Below are positions 40,622-49,120 of a DNA stretch of 64,000 nt, piece by piece (positions within the stretch are counted from its first letter, which is position 1; every line of letters starts with the position of its first letter). The notes beneath the pieces were generated by a model. It was not told the DNA's origin. It saw only the letters and a list, made by a program, of their open reading frames with translations, and did no database searches. The translations under genes were made by a program, and so were the position numbers. The stretch comes from Aquisalimonas sp. 2447. Lineage in GTDB: Bacteria > Pseudomonadota > Gammaproteobacteria > Nitrococcales > Aquisalimonadaceae. The DNA lies in contig NZ_CP050695.1 in assembly GCF_012044895.1 (NCBI RefSeq), forward strand, positions 1,952,501 to 2,016,500. The letters run 5' to 3'.

Positions 40622-41228
40622 TGCTCTCGCCGATTTCCGCGTTCAACCAGCGCACCATGTCGTGCAGCAGGTCGCCGACGGCCCGGTTGGTCGCGGCGAC
40701 GCCCGGGGCCGGCCCGGCTTCGCGGCTGTCCACCTCCGCGCGGAAACGCTGTGTGGACAACACCTGCCCGCTGCCGGCTTCCACCAGCCTGGCGCGAAGC
40801 ACGACCCGCGCCACGCCGGCGTCACGCCGGGTGTAGTCGTGTTCGAACTCCAGTAGTTCGCTCTCCAGGCGGTAATCTGCCGGCGCGGAGCCGCCGGAGC
40901 CGACCACGGTGGCAAACAGCCCGGCGCTTTCCACCGCGTCGATGAACAGTGGGTGCAGCAGGCGTGCCGGCGCGTCGATCCATTGATTGCGGGCGTAATA
41001 GCGGCGCTGGTAGGCGGACTCCCGGTAGGCCATGTCGTTGGTGGCCAGGGCGGAAATCGCCGTGGGGCGGGCCACATTCAGGGTGGTATCGCTGCTGGCG
41101 AACATGCCGCTGGGGAGCTCCGGATTCAGCTCCCAGGTGCTGCGGGCATCTTCCCGGGGTGGCTGGAAAGGCGTACAGGCGGCCAGCAGGGCGCTGGCAA
41201 GCAGCAGGGTCTTGGTCAGGTGTCGCAC
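40611..41228 (-). CDS. ABC-type transport auxiliary lipoprotein (PqiC-like)
   Basis: A 205-residue lipoprotein: signal MRHLTKTLLLASALLAAC with lipobox LAAC, then the ABC_trans_aux pattern (ARPTAISALATNDMAYRESAYQ, YYARNQWIDAPARLLHPLF, VVLRARLVEAGSGQVLSTQRF). In Mce/Pqi systems such lipoproteins sit at the outer membrane and receive lipid from the MCE protein. Start is GTG at 41228 after GGAGA. It ends the four-gene mla-like operon. Confidence 0.85.
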
Positions 41229-41250
41229 CACGGGTCTCCGTTCAGTGGTC

Positions 41251-42192
41251 TCAGTCCCGCTCGCCGGGGCCCGGCACACGCCGGGGCGGGCCAAAGAGCA
41301 GCTGGTTGGGGTGGTCGGAGAGATCCTGTCCGAACCGGTCCAGGGTGTGCGTCAGTCCGCGCACGTCCAGCAGCAGGCGGTTGAGCTCCGGAAGTGTCTC
41401 GCGATTGATGCGGTCCAGCGTGTGGCCACCGCGCTCACCCGTGTTGCGCAAGGAGTCGGCCAGTTCTTCGACGCTGGCGGCGGCGGTGTCGAAGTTCCCC
41501 AGGGTGGCGTCGAAGCGGTCCATGCTTTGCTCCATGCGCGCAAACGTCTCCGGCGTGCCCTGGACCACGTCGCGGATATCCCGAATCAGCATTTCCGTTG
41601 CTTCCAGCGTTCGGCTCAGTTCGTCCGCGTCGTCCGCCAGCGTGCCGCTGAGCCGCTCCAGGTGGCTCACCGTTGCCGCGATGGTGCGCACGTTGTCCTC
41701 GCTGAGCAGACGTTCCATGCGATCCGCCATGCGGTCGATGCTGGCCATGCCATCCTCGGCGGCGCGTTCCAGACGCGTGCGCAGGGAGGGTGCCGGCCGC
41801 AGTACAGGATGTTCATGGTCCTCACGGGATGGCGGTCCGGCCTCGGCACTGCCGGGGACCAGTTCCAGATGCCCCAGGCCGGTGAGCCCCTGGCTGGCGA
41901 GCCGGACGCGGGTATCCGCGTAGACGGGGACGTTTTCCTGCACGGTGAGCACCACCCGCACCCGTCCCTGATCGTCAAGGCCCATGTCCCGCACCCGACC
42001 TACATCGAGACCCTGGTATTTCACCGCCGAATTCCGGCTCAGGCCGGTCAGGGGCTCCTGGGGGAACACCAGGTACTGCTTGCCGTCCTCGCGCCCCACA
42101 TCGGCGCTGAACCACAGCCCCGCCGCCAACAGGGCGATGCCCAGGATGACCACGAACAGGCCGACAACGGTGTAGTTCACACGACTGAACAT
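41251..42192 (-). CDS. MCE/MlaD-family substrate-binding protein
   Basis: A 313-residue protein with one N-terminal membrane anchor (YTVVGLFVVILGIALLAAGLWFS) and an MCE domain at about 38-118 (SRNSAVKYQGLDVGRV, then DTRVRLASQGLTGLGHLELVPG). The C-terminal ~180 residues are a long helical region that may form a tunnel or needle as in longer MCE proteins. It binds phospholipid between inner and outer membrane. Ten bases separate it from the ATPase gene. Confidence 0.88.
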   Translation of the reverse strand: MFSRVNYTVVGLFVVILGIALLAAGLWFSADVGREDGKQYLVFPQEPLTGLSRNSAVKYQGLDVGRVRDMGLDDQGRVRVVLTVQENVPVYADTRVRLASQGLTGLGHLELVPGSAEAGPPSREDHEHPVLRPAPSLRTRLERAAEDGMASIDRMADRMERLLSEDNVRTIAATVSHLERLSGTLADDADELSRTLEATEMLIRDIRDVVQGTPETFARMEQSMDRFDATLGNFDTAAASVEELADSLRNTGERGGHTLDRINRETLPELNRLLLDVRGLTHTLDRFGQDLSDHPNQLLFGPPRRVPGPGERD

Positions 42193-42201
42193 GATGCTTT
42201 G

Positions 42202-43026
42202 CTACTCTCCCTTGATCCGGGCGGCGTTCCCCGGGGCTGACGCCGGGCGGGCACGGGCGCCCTGGAAATAGGCACGAATGACAGGGTCCTCGCTGGCCAG
42301 CAGTTCCTCCATGGGTGCCAGTGCCCAGACGCGCCGGTTTGCGAGAAACGCCACCCGGTCCGTAGCCTGGCGCAGGGATTCCGGATCGTGGGTGATCATG
42401 ACCACGGTCAGGCCCAGAAGATCCCGCAATTCCACGATCAGATCGTCGAAATCCGCCGCACCCACAGGGTCGAGCCCCGAGGTGGGTTCGTCCAGGAACA
42501 GCAGTTCCGGGTCCAGCGCCAGGGCTCTGGCCAGGGCTGCGCGTTTGACCATGCCACCACTGAGTGTATCCGGATACTTGTCGGCGGCGCTCGCGGGCAG
42601 GCCGGCGAGAGCAATCTTCAAGCCGGCAAGCTCCTGGCAGAGTTCCCTGTCGAGCCGGGCGTGTTCCCGGATCACCATGGTGATGTTCTCGCGCACGGTC
42701 AGCCCGGTGAACAGCGCCCCGTGCTGGAACAGGACCCCCATGCGGCGTCGAAGCTGACGCAACTGCCGGCGATCGACTGCGGTCGCATCCGTGTTCAGCA
42801 CCCGGATGCGACCGGCCTGCGGCGCATGCAGCAGCATGATCTCCCGCAGCAGAACCGTCTTGCCGGTGCCACTGCCTCCGACCAGTCCAAGAATCTCGCC
42901 GCGGCGAACGTTGAGATCCAGGTCCTGATGGATGGTGGTATCGCCGAACCGCGTGCACAGACCCTCCACCCGGATGATCTGCTCCGTGGTGATGTCGGCA
43001 TTGGCTGTCGCGGCTGAGGAGGTCAT
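42202..43026 (-). CDS. MlaF-like ABC transporter ATPase
   Basis: A 274-residue ABC ATPase: Walker A GGSGTGKTV, signature LSGGMVKRAALARAL, Walker B LLFLDEPTSGLDPV, and His switch MITHDPES. The C-terminal extension is typical of MlaF, which pairs with MlaE and MlaD in retrograde lipid transport. It overlaps the permease gene by four bases. Confidence 0.9.
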   Translation of the reverse strand: MTSSAATANADITTEQIIRVEGLCTRFGDTTIHQDLDLNVRRGEILGLVGGSGTGKTVLLREIMLLHAPQAGRIRVLNTDATAVDRRQLRQLRRRMGVLFQHGALFTGLTVRENITMVIREHARLDRELCQELAGLKIALAGLPASAADKYPDTLSGGMVKRAALARALALDPELLFLDEPTSGLDPVGAADFDDLIVELRDLLGLTVVMITHDPESLRQATDRVAFLANRRVWALAPMEELLASEDPVIRAYFQGARARPASAPGNAARIKGE

Positions 43027-44153
43027 AAGTTCAGCTGGCTGAAAACCACGGAGAAGGCCGCATCGGCCACGATGACCAGGAAAATCCCCTGGACGACGCT
43101 CTGCGTGGTTGCCCGCCCCACGCTCTCGGTGCTGTTCTGCACATGAAAGCCGTGGTAACAGGCTACCAGGGCGATGATGACTGCGAACACCGGTGCCTTG
43201 ATGATGCCCACCCAGAAACTGCTGGCTGCCACGGCTTCCGGTACACGCTGGATAAACTCGCGCACGCCGATGTCGAAATACGCGGTGGCCACCGTCATGC
43301 CACCCAGCATGCCGAAAATGTCAGCAAAGATGGTCAGCAGCGGCATGACGATCACCAGCGCCAGGATCTTGGGCAAGACCAGCATCTCGTAGGGGGTAAC
43401 GCCGATGACGCGCAGGGCGTCCACCTCCTCGGTGATCCGCATGGTCCCGATCTGTGCGGTAAAAGCGGAGCCGGTGCGGCCGGCGACAATGATGGCCGTC
43501 ATCAGTGGTGCCATTTCGCGGAGCATGGTCAGCGTAAGCAGGTCCACCAGAAAGATGGTGGCCCCATACTGCTGCAGCGGTTGGCCACCCTGGAAGGCGA
43601 TGACCACGCCGGTGAGGAACACCAGCAATCCCAGAATCGGCAGGGCGCGGACCCCCGCATTGTCCATCTCGCCAACGACCTGGCGCCAGCGCAGCGTGTG
43701 GGGATGCAGCAGCCGCGGCACACTGTCTGCGCTCACCTCGCCGACAAAGGCGAAGAAAGCCGCCAGCCGGCGAACACCGTCCACCGAGGCTTCCCCGATC
43801 CGGTAGACTATACCGGGACGGGGTGCGGTCGGTGACGGCGGCAGCCGGTGTTCGGTGACCATGTCCAGGAGTTCCCGGTGGGCGGGCTGGATACGGGCGC
43901 GGTCCACGGCGTGTCCCCGGGATTCCAGGCTTTCCAGGTGGCGACGCAGGGTCACCGCACCCGCGGTGTCCAGGCGCTGCATGGCGCTGGTGTCGACGGT
44001 CACGGCGCCCGTCTCCGTGCGGGGGAGTGCAGGAACCCGCTGTGAGAAGCCTTGCCAGCTCCAGTCGCCCGTGTACGCGAGGATCTGCCGCTCGCCGTCC
44101 CAGGTGATCAGCGGTGGGTCAAAGGAGCCTGGCGTGGCGTCTCCACTGGCCAT
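43023..44153 (-). CDS. MlaE-like permease with N-terminal STAS domain
   Basis: A 376-residue protein: residues 1 to about 110 are a STAS-type domain (VTVDTSAMQRLDTAGAVTLRRHLES), the rest an MlaE permease with GVVIAFQGGQPLQQYGATIFLVDLL, TAIIVAGRTGSAFTAQIGTM and EEVDALRVIGVTPYEMLVLP. In E. coli, the STAS protein MlaB is separate; here it is fused. It leads the operon mlaE-mlaF-mlaD-lipoprotein and lacks the MlaC periplasmic carrier, so the MCE helical tail and lipoprotein may do that job. Confidence 0.9.
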   Translation of the reverse strand: MASGDATPGSFDPPLITWDGERQILAYTGDWSWQGFSQRVPALPRTETGAVTVDTSAMQRLDTAGAVTLRRHLESLESRGHAVDRARIQPAHRELLDMVTEHRLPPSPTAPRPGIVYRIGEASVDGVRRLAAFFAFVGEVSADSVPRLLHPHTLRWRQVVGEMDNAGVRALPILGLLVFLTGVVIAFQGGQPLQQYGATIFLVDLLTLTMLREMAPLMTAIIVAGRTGSAFTAQIGTMRITEEVDALRVIGVTPYEMLVLPKILALVIVMPLLTIFADIFGMLGGMTVATAYFDIGVREFIQRVPEAVAASSFWVGIIKAPVFAVIIALVACYHGFHVQNSTESVGRATTQSVVQGIFLVIVADAAFSVVFSQLNL

Positions 44154-44209
44154 TCATTCATCCGGCGATAGCGTTGCGTCGAGGCAAGGATCGCGGGACC
44201 ATCGGTCAG

Positions 44210-45082
44210 ATGCAAATCCCGCAAGCGCCCGTTGCCAACCTCTGCGTCGACCTCCATGCCCATACCACCGCCTCGGACGGCGCCCTGTCGCCGCAGGAGC
44301 TGGTGGAAAGGGCCGCAGTTCGGGGCGTGACTCACCTGGCGGTGACGGATCACGATACCACGGCCGGGGTCGCGGCGGCGCAGGAGGCCGCGCAGCAGAC
44401 AGGCCTGCGCGTGATTCCGGGGGTCGAGGTCTCCACCTTGTGGCAGGGGCGGGAGATCCACCTGGTGGGCCTGGGTCTCCGGGGACATCCGGTGCTGGAA
44501 CAGGGGTTGGCGTATCAGCAGGCCCAGCGCTGGGAACGGGCCGAGACCATCGTGACACGGCTGGCGCGGAACGGCGTTGCTGGCGCCGAGGCAGTGATCG
44601 ATCAGCGCGGCGCAGATGCACCGGGACGAAGCCACTTCGCCGAATGGCTGGTCGCGCAGGGCGCTGTCAGGGACCGTCAGCAGGCGTTCAAGCGTTATCT
44701 CGGTCGCCAGGGGCGGGCCTGGGTGCGCCCCGGATGGGTGAGCCTGGAGACCGCCGTGCGCTGGGTTCATGTTGCCGGAGGCCGCGCGGTGCTCGCTCAC
44801 CCCTACGCCTACGGCATGACCGGCGCCTGGCTCCGGCGCCTTTGCGAAGCGTTCGCCGGCGCCGGTGGTGAAGCCATTGAAGTGGTGACGGGGCGGACTA
44901 CACCGACGCAGGTCCGCGATGCCCTGGGTCTGTCTTTGCGGCACGGGCTGGCAGCGTCGTGCGGATCGGATTTCCACGCACCGGGAACCGGCCTGGAACC
45001 CGGCCATCTGGCACCCCTGCCCGTTTCCGCCCGCCCCGTGTGGGACCACGCTCCGGAATTGCTGGCACCTGATGGTCCCTAG
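44210..45082 (+). CDS. PHP-domain phosphatase/nuclease (RNase AM/YciV-like)
   Basis: A 290-residue PHP-family metalloenzyme with the expected metal-binding motifs: DLHAHTTASDG, TDHDT, IPGVEVST, LAHPYAYG and SDFHAPG. E. coli YciV (RNase AM) has this form and trims 5' ends of rRNA, as well as hydrolysing 3',5'-nucleotide bisphosphates. ATG at 44210 gives family length; it is divergent from the mla-like operon with a 56-bp gap. Confidence 0.87.
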   Translation: MQIPQAPVANLCVDLHAHTTASDGALSPQELVERAAVRGVTHLAVTDHDTTAGVAAAQEAAQQTGLRVIPGVEVSTLWQGREIHLVGLGLRGHPVLEQGLAYQQAQRWERAETIVTRLARNGVAGAEAVIDQRGADAPGRSHFAEWLVAQGAVRDRQQAFKRYLGRQGRAWVRPGWVSLETAVRWVHVAGGRAVLAHPYAYGMTGAWLRRLCEAFAGAGGEAIEVVTGRTTPTQVRDALGLSLRHGLAASCGSDFHAPGTGLEPGHLAPLPVSARPVWDHAPELLAPDGP

Positions 45083-45084
45083 TG

Positions 45085-45393
45085 TCAGTCCTTTGAACCA
45101 TCCTGGCGCTGCTCGTCTTCGCGGGTCCGTCTGACCTCGCGGAACTCACCCTCGATGATTGTGTGCGGGCGCTTCCGGGCCTGTCCCGGAGTCGGAGTGG
45201 TGCGGTCTGCCCTGGCGCGGGACAGACCCCGCATGAGCCAGAAACGGACCCATAACACCACTGCCAGAATCGCCCCGACGCCGAGAAGAACGGCCAGTAG
45301 CACGGCACCGAAAATCAGCGCCGCGCCCAGGATCGCCAGGCCTCCCAGGACCAGAAGAACGTGGACGAACGGATTGGTGCTGCGGTAGTGCAT
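45085..45393 (-). CDS. small membrane protein of unknown function
   Basis: A 102-residue protein: HYRSTNPFVHVLLVLGG, then two hydrophobic helices (LAILGAALIFGAVLLAVLL, GAILAVVLWVRFWLM) and a charged tail ending in EDEQRQDGSKD. Similar short proteins occur in many proteobacteria but I cannot name a function. It ends two bases after the PHP gene on the opposite strand. Confidence 0.6.
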   Translation of the reverse strand: MHYRSTNPFVHVLLVLGGLAILGAALIFGAVLLAVLLGVGAILAVVLWVRFWLMRGLSRARADRTTPTPGQARKRPHTIIEGEFREVRRTREDEQRQDGSKD

Positions 45394-45457
45394 GGGCAAT
45401 GTCCCGGATTCTGCGACACAGCCGACAGAGCGGCGTGGACCGAATCGTTATTGTGCC

Positions 45458-45484
45458 TCAAGTCACAGGCGGTTGGGCCGATAC
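45458..45484 (+). promoter_or_regulatory. FliA (sigma28)-type promoter for the chemoreceptor gene
   Basis: TCAAGTCA, 11 bases, GCCGATAC. The sigma28 consensus is TAAAGTTT-N11-GCCGATAA; the -10 matches at 7 of 8 positions and the -35 at 5 of 8, with the correct spacer. It lies about 93 bp before the MCP start, as expected for a flagellar class III gene. Confidence 0.75.
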
Positions 45485-45576
45485 CTCTCAACAACGCCAC
45501 GAAAAGACAATACGAGCGTGCGGGTTGGCGGCAACCGCCATTGCTGGACGATTGATTCACTGAAGGAGAGTTTCCC

Positions 45577-47208
45577 ATGGGCCGGTTCATTATGGGCAGT
45601 ATCCGCAACAAGCTGTTGCTGATTACAGGGGGCGGTACTGCCCTGGTGCTGATCGCGACGCTGTTCGGGTTCTATCAGCTCTTCGACAGTATTCAGGGGT
45701 ATCAGCGCCTGGCGACGGTGGAATCCCAGCAGGAGCGACAACTGCAGGTGATTCGCGCTCAGTTTGCGGCACAACAGGAGGAATGGCTGACCCTGCTCCT
45801 GCGGGGCGACCAGGGGCACCGCCGCGAGGAACACTGGGAGCGGTTCCAGGACTATCAGACCGACATCCAGGAGATGACCCAGGAGCTACTCGAGGAGGTT
45901 CAGCACCCGCAGGTGGTCGAACCGCTCGAGGCGTTCCGTGAGGAACATGCCGCGATGTTGCCGGAGTATCAGGAGGCTCTGGAGATATTCGAGGACACCT
46001 TCGGTGATCCGCTGGCCGGCTATGAGTGGGCAGAAGGCGTGGAGCAGACGAGCCTGACCTCGCTGCGTGAAGCCCGTGACACCATGGTAGACGTCGCGGC
46101 CACGGAGACGGACCGCAATCTGGAGCGGGCTAACCAGGCAGTGTTGCTGAGCCTTGGGCTGCTGGCCGCTGCGGTCCTTGTGGCCTTCATCGGGTTCCTG
46201 CTGCTTCTTCAGCGCGGGCTTCTGCGCCCGGCCGCCGAGCTGCGCGAGGACCTGGATCGCCTCTCCCGGGGCGATTTCACCCAGGCCGTGCGTAAGAGCA
46301 CTGACGATGAGCTGGGCATGATCGCCCGCAGCGCCCAGCAGATCCAGCAGCAGCTGGGCAACATGATCGGCCAGGTGCGCGATGCCGTGAGTCAGCTCGC
46401 GTCCTCCGCGGAGGAGATGTCCACGATTTCCGCGCAGACGTCCGCAGGCGTGGAGCGGCAGCGGTCCGAGACCAACAGCGTGGCCACGGCCATGAACGAG
46501 ATGACCGCCACCGTCCAGGAAGTGGCCCGCAACGCCACTGAGGCGGCGGAAGCCGCGCGGGACGCCGACGCCCGCGCCAACGAAGGCCAGGCGGTGGTGG
46601 AAGAGACCGTCTCCGCGGTAAACCGCCTGGCCGCGGAGATGGAGCGTGCGGCGGACTCCGTGGGCCGGCTCAACGAGGAAAGCGAGTCCATTGGCTCCGT
46701 GCTGGACGTCATCCGAGGTATCGCCGAGCAGACCAACCTGCTTGCACTGAACGCGGCCATCGAGGCCGCGCGGGCCGGGGAGCAGGGTCGTGGCTTCGCC
46801 GTGGTGGCGGACGAGGTGCGCAGCCTGGCGCAGCGGACGCAGCAGTCCACCCAGGAGATTCAGGACATGATCGAACGGGTGCAGTCCGGCACCGGCGATA
46901 CGGTCAAGGTCATTGAGGAGAGCCGCAGCCAGACGCAGACGGTTGTGGATCGAACCCAGAGTGCCGGCGAAGCCCTTCAGGGCATTGCCGGGGCTGTGGG
47001 ACGAATCAATGAAATGAACACCCAGATTGCCAGCGCTGCAGAAGAGCAGAGTTCCACCTCCGAGGAAATCAATCGGAACGTGGATACCATCAACCAGGTC
47101 GCCGAGGAGAGCAGCGAATCGGTGGAAAGCAGCCGCAAGGCCAGCGAGGAACTGGCGCGCCTGTCCGCGGAACTGCAGGAACTGGTGCGCGCGTTCAGGA
47201 TCAACTGA
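45577..47208 (+). CDS. methyl-accepting chemotaxis protein
   Basis: A 543-residue receptor. TM1 is at about 12-32 ([22 protein letters not shown]), a periplasmic helical domain at about 35-185, TM2 at about 188-212 ([22 protein letters not shown]), a HAMP domain after it, and a signalling coiled coil to the end. The hairpin tip reads [20 protein letters not shown]. No C-terminal CheR pentapeptide is present. The ligand is unknown. AAGGAG is eight bases before the ATG. A FliA-type promoter precedes it, so it belongs to the flagellar regulon. Confidence 0.93.
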   Translation: MGRFIMGSIRNKLLLITGGGTALVLIATLFGFYQLFDSIQGYQRLATVESQQERQLQVIRAQFAAQQEEWLTLLLRGDQGHRREEHWERFQDYQTDIQEMTQELLEEVQHPQVVEPLEAFREEHAAMLPEYQEALEIFEDTFGDPLAGYEWAEGVEQTSLTSLREARDTMVDVAATETDRNLERANQAVLLSLGLLAAAVLVAFIGFLLLLQRGLLRPAAELREDLDRLSRGDFTQAVRKSTDDELGMIARSAQQIQQQLGNMIGQVRDAVSQLASSAEEMSTISAQTSAGVERQRSETNSVATAMNEMTATVQEVARNATEAAEAARDADARANEGQAVVEETVSAVNRLAAEMERAADSVGRLNEESESIGSVLDVIRGIAEQTNLLALNAAIEAARAGEQGRGFAVVADEVRSLAQRTQQSTQEIQDMIERVQSGTGDTVKVIEESRSQTQTVVDRTQSAGEALQGIAGAVGRINEMNTQIASAAEEQSSTSEEINRNVDTINQVAEESSESVESSRKASEELARLSAELQELVRAFRIN

Positions 47209-47294
47209 GGCCGGCGGCCGTGGAGCCAACCTGGCAAAGCGGCAAAGAGTACTAGTAGACTGCCGCAACCCCGGGTGAGTTGAGGTAATCGGCG

Positions 47295-47714
47295 ATGATG
47301 GATGCAACACCAGAGGGTGTGGATCCCGCCTACGCAGCGTTTCTCGACGAGGTCGTCGAGGCAGGAATGGTCTGGGGCCTGAGCGACGACGAGGGTTGGG
47401 CTCTGGCACCGTCTGCCGATGATGACCAGGTGATGGTCATGCCGTTCTGGGCCTCGGAGGAGGGCGCCCGGGCCTGCGCTTCCGGAGAGTGGGAGCAGTT
47501 CGTGCCGGAGCCGGTGGTTCTGGACTTCTTCATGGAAGAGTGGCTGCCGGGCATGGACGGCGACGAGCTACGTGTCGGCGTGGCGTGGGATGCGGAACTG
47601 GAAGGCGTGGAAGTGCCGCCTCTGGAACTCCAGGCGGACCTGGAGGCCGCCATCCTGGACCGCAGCGAGTCAGACGTCGATGGCGAGGCCGCCGCTGACG
47701 ATGACGATGCCTGA
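47295..47714 (+). CDS. DUF2750 domain protein
   Basis: A 139-residue acidic protein: YAAFLDEVVEAGMVWGLSDDEGWAL, MPFWASEEGARACASGEW and FMEEWLPGMDGDELRVGVAWD fit DUF2750. The last ~25 residues are a run of Asp, Ala and Glu. No known function. Its end overlaps the start of the next gene (47707-47714). Confidence 0.82.
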   Translation: MMDATPEGVDPAYAAFLDEVVEAGMVWGLSDDEGWALAPSADDDQVMVMPFWASEEGARACASGEWEQFVPEPVVLDFFMEEWLPGMDGDELRVGVAWDAELEGVEVPPLELQADLEAAILDRSESDVDGEAAADDDDA

Positions 47715-48138
47715 CAGCGTGGTGCGCCGCGCTCACGCTTTCCCCGCGTGGCTGGATGCACTTCTCGACGATCCGTTGCATCCTGGCCTGCTCGCGGAAC
47801 GCCTGGACCAGCGCGGCGTGACGCTGTACCAGCCCTGGCATGAGGGCCTGGTGGGCAACCCCTGGCGGGGCCAGATTCACGGCGGTGCATTGACAGTGCT
47901 GCTGGACAAGGCGACCCGCGCCGCGGCGCTCACGGTGATGCCTTCGACTGAAGGCGTTGTGCCGCTGGATCTGCGAGTAGACCATCTGTCGCCAACCCTG
48001 GGTCGCGAGGGCCTGCGCGTGCGCGCCGCCTGCCATCACCTGACCAGGACCGTGGCCTTTGTCGAGGCCACGGTGACGGAACTCAACTCCAGTCTTCCCG
48101 TAGTCGTCGGCACGAGCAGCCTGTTGAGAAATCCATGA
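47707..48138 (+). CDS. PaaI-like hotdog-fold thioesterase 1
   Basis: A 143-residue hotdog-fold protein: NPWRGQIHGGALTVLLDKATRAAAL carries the helix with the HGG motif, and VPLDLRVDHLSPTLGREGLRVRA is the typical beta sheet. Members hydrolyse acyl-CoA. ATG at 47701 or 47707 is possible. It overlaps the DUF2750 gene and is followed by a second hotdog gene, so the two may act as a pair or heteromer. Confidence 0.82.
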   Translation: MPDSVVRRAHAFPAWLDALLDDPLHPGLLAERLDQRGVTLYQPWHEGLVGNPWRGQIHGGALTVLLDKATRAAALTVMPSTEGVVPLDLRVDHLSPTLGREGLRVRAACHHLTRTVAFVEATVTELNSSLPVVVGTSSLLRNP

Positions 48139-48159
48139 ACGCCTTCCCGCAGGACTCCA

Positions 48160-48612
48160 ATGACTGACTTTCGCGCAATGGTGCTGGCGGCCCGCGAGCA
48201 GCGCGATTACCGCAAGCTGGTGGAACTGATTCCCTACGCACGCATGCTGGGTATCGATTTCCATGAAGATGCCGGCGGCGAGCTGCTGTTTCGCCTGGCG
48301 TTCGGCCGGCACAATATCGGCAATCCGGCCATGCCTGCGCTGCATGGCGGAGCCGTGGGTGCCTTCATGGAACATGCGGCGATTTTCGAGCTGCTCTGGC
48401 GCATGGAGGCCTCCATGCTGCCCCGGGTGGTGGATTTCTCCATCGATTATCTGCGCCCGGGCAAGCCGGAAGACACCTACGCCTGCTGCCGCGTATGGCG
48501 GCAGGGGCAGCGTATTGCCAATGTGGCGGTGGAGACATGGCAGTCCGACCGCGATGCAACCATCGCCACGGCACGCGGCCATTTCCTGCTGTCCGAGCCG
48601 GGGGCGGCGTAG
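48160..48612 (+). CDS. PaaI-like hotdog-fold thioesterase 2
   Basis: A 150-residue hotdog-fold protein: NPAMPALHGGAVGAFMEHAAIFELL has HGG in the same place, then VDFSIDYLRPGKPEDTYACCRVWRQGQRIANVAVETW. It is clearly a paralogue of the gene 21 bp upstream, not a close copy. Tandem hotdog genes of this kind occur in several proteobacteria; substrate unknown. Confidence 0.82.
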   Translation: MTDFRAMVLAAREQRDYRKLVELIPYARMLGIDFHEDAGGELLFRLAFGRHNIGNPAMPALHGGAVGAFMEHAAIFELLWRMEASMLPRVVDFSIDYLRPGKPEDTYACCRVWRQGQRIANVAVETWQSDRDATIATARGHFLLSEPGAA

Positions 48613-48624
48613 GGCGCGACCGAA

Positions 48625-48906
48625 TCAGCGTTCGTCCACGCTCCAGGACTTGACGAACAGGATCGCGGCCGCCGGCACATGGACGATGCCGATGCTGGTA
48701 ACGAACACCAGAACGATGTTGAGTTCGGTGAGTACGCCATAAAGCCGCGCCATCACCCAGCCGAACGCGATCCCCGTACTCAGTAGAACAATCCGCGCCA
48801 CACGCAGATGCCTGATATTGGGAACCCGTCCTGGGAGCTCATGGTGCACATAGGCAGCCGCGGCGAGGGCGAATACGGCAATGGCCCCGAGCAGTAGATT
48901 CAGCAT
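48625..48906 (-). CDS. small membrane protein of unknown function
   Basis: A 93-residue protein with three hydrophobic helices: LLLGAIAVFALAAAAYVHH, ARIVLLSTGIAFGWVMARL and LNIVLVFVTSIGIVHVPAAAILFV. AGGAAAC ATG supplies a good ribosome binding site. Third gene of a minus-strand cluster with a 56-aa membrane peptide and a lipoprotein. Confidence 0.7.
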   Translation of the reverse strand: MLNLLLGAIAVFALAAAAYVHHELPGRVPNIRHLRVARIVLLSTGIAFGWVMARLYGVLTELNIVLVFVTSIGIVHVPAAAILFVKSWSVDER

Positions 48907-48949
48907 GTTTCCTCCAGGAAGGCAGCGAGCGGCGCGGGGAGCGGTTCGC

Positions 48950-49120
48950 TCAGGCGGCTCCCGGCTCCACCAGCGCCATGCCGGTCCAGACCAGGGCGAC
49001 CAGCAGCGCCACGGCCAACGTCGCCAGACCGAGACGGCGGCGTCCGCTGCTGCCATACATGGCCCAGCCCAGGGCCACGAAAGCGATGGATCCGGCGAGC
49101 AGAAGCACAAGCGTGATCAT
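48950..49120 (-). CDS. 56-aa two-helix membrane peptide
   Basis: A short ORF: MITLVLLLAGSIAFVALGWAMYG, then SSGRRRLG and LATLAVALLVALVWTGMALV, giving two membrane helices joined by a basic turn. Its ATG overlaps the stop of the lipoprotein gene by four bases (ATGA), which strongly favours a real coupled gene despite its size. Function unknown. Confidence 0.65.
   Translation of the reverse strand: MITLVLLLAGSIAFVALGWAMYGSSGRRRLGLATLAVALLVALVWTGMALVEPGAA

Noticed and set aside
45886-47409. 507-codon minus-strand frame opposite the chemoreceptor
   Set aside because: Antisense to conserved MCP coiled coil; the sequence is low complexity and without a ribosome binding site.
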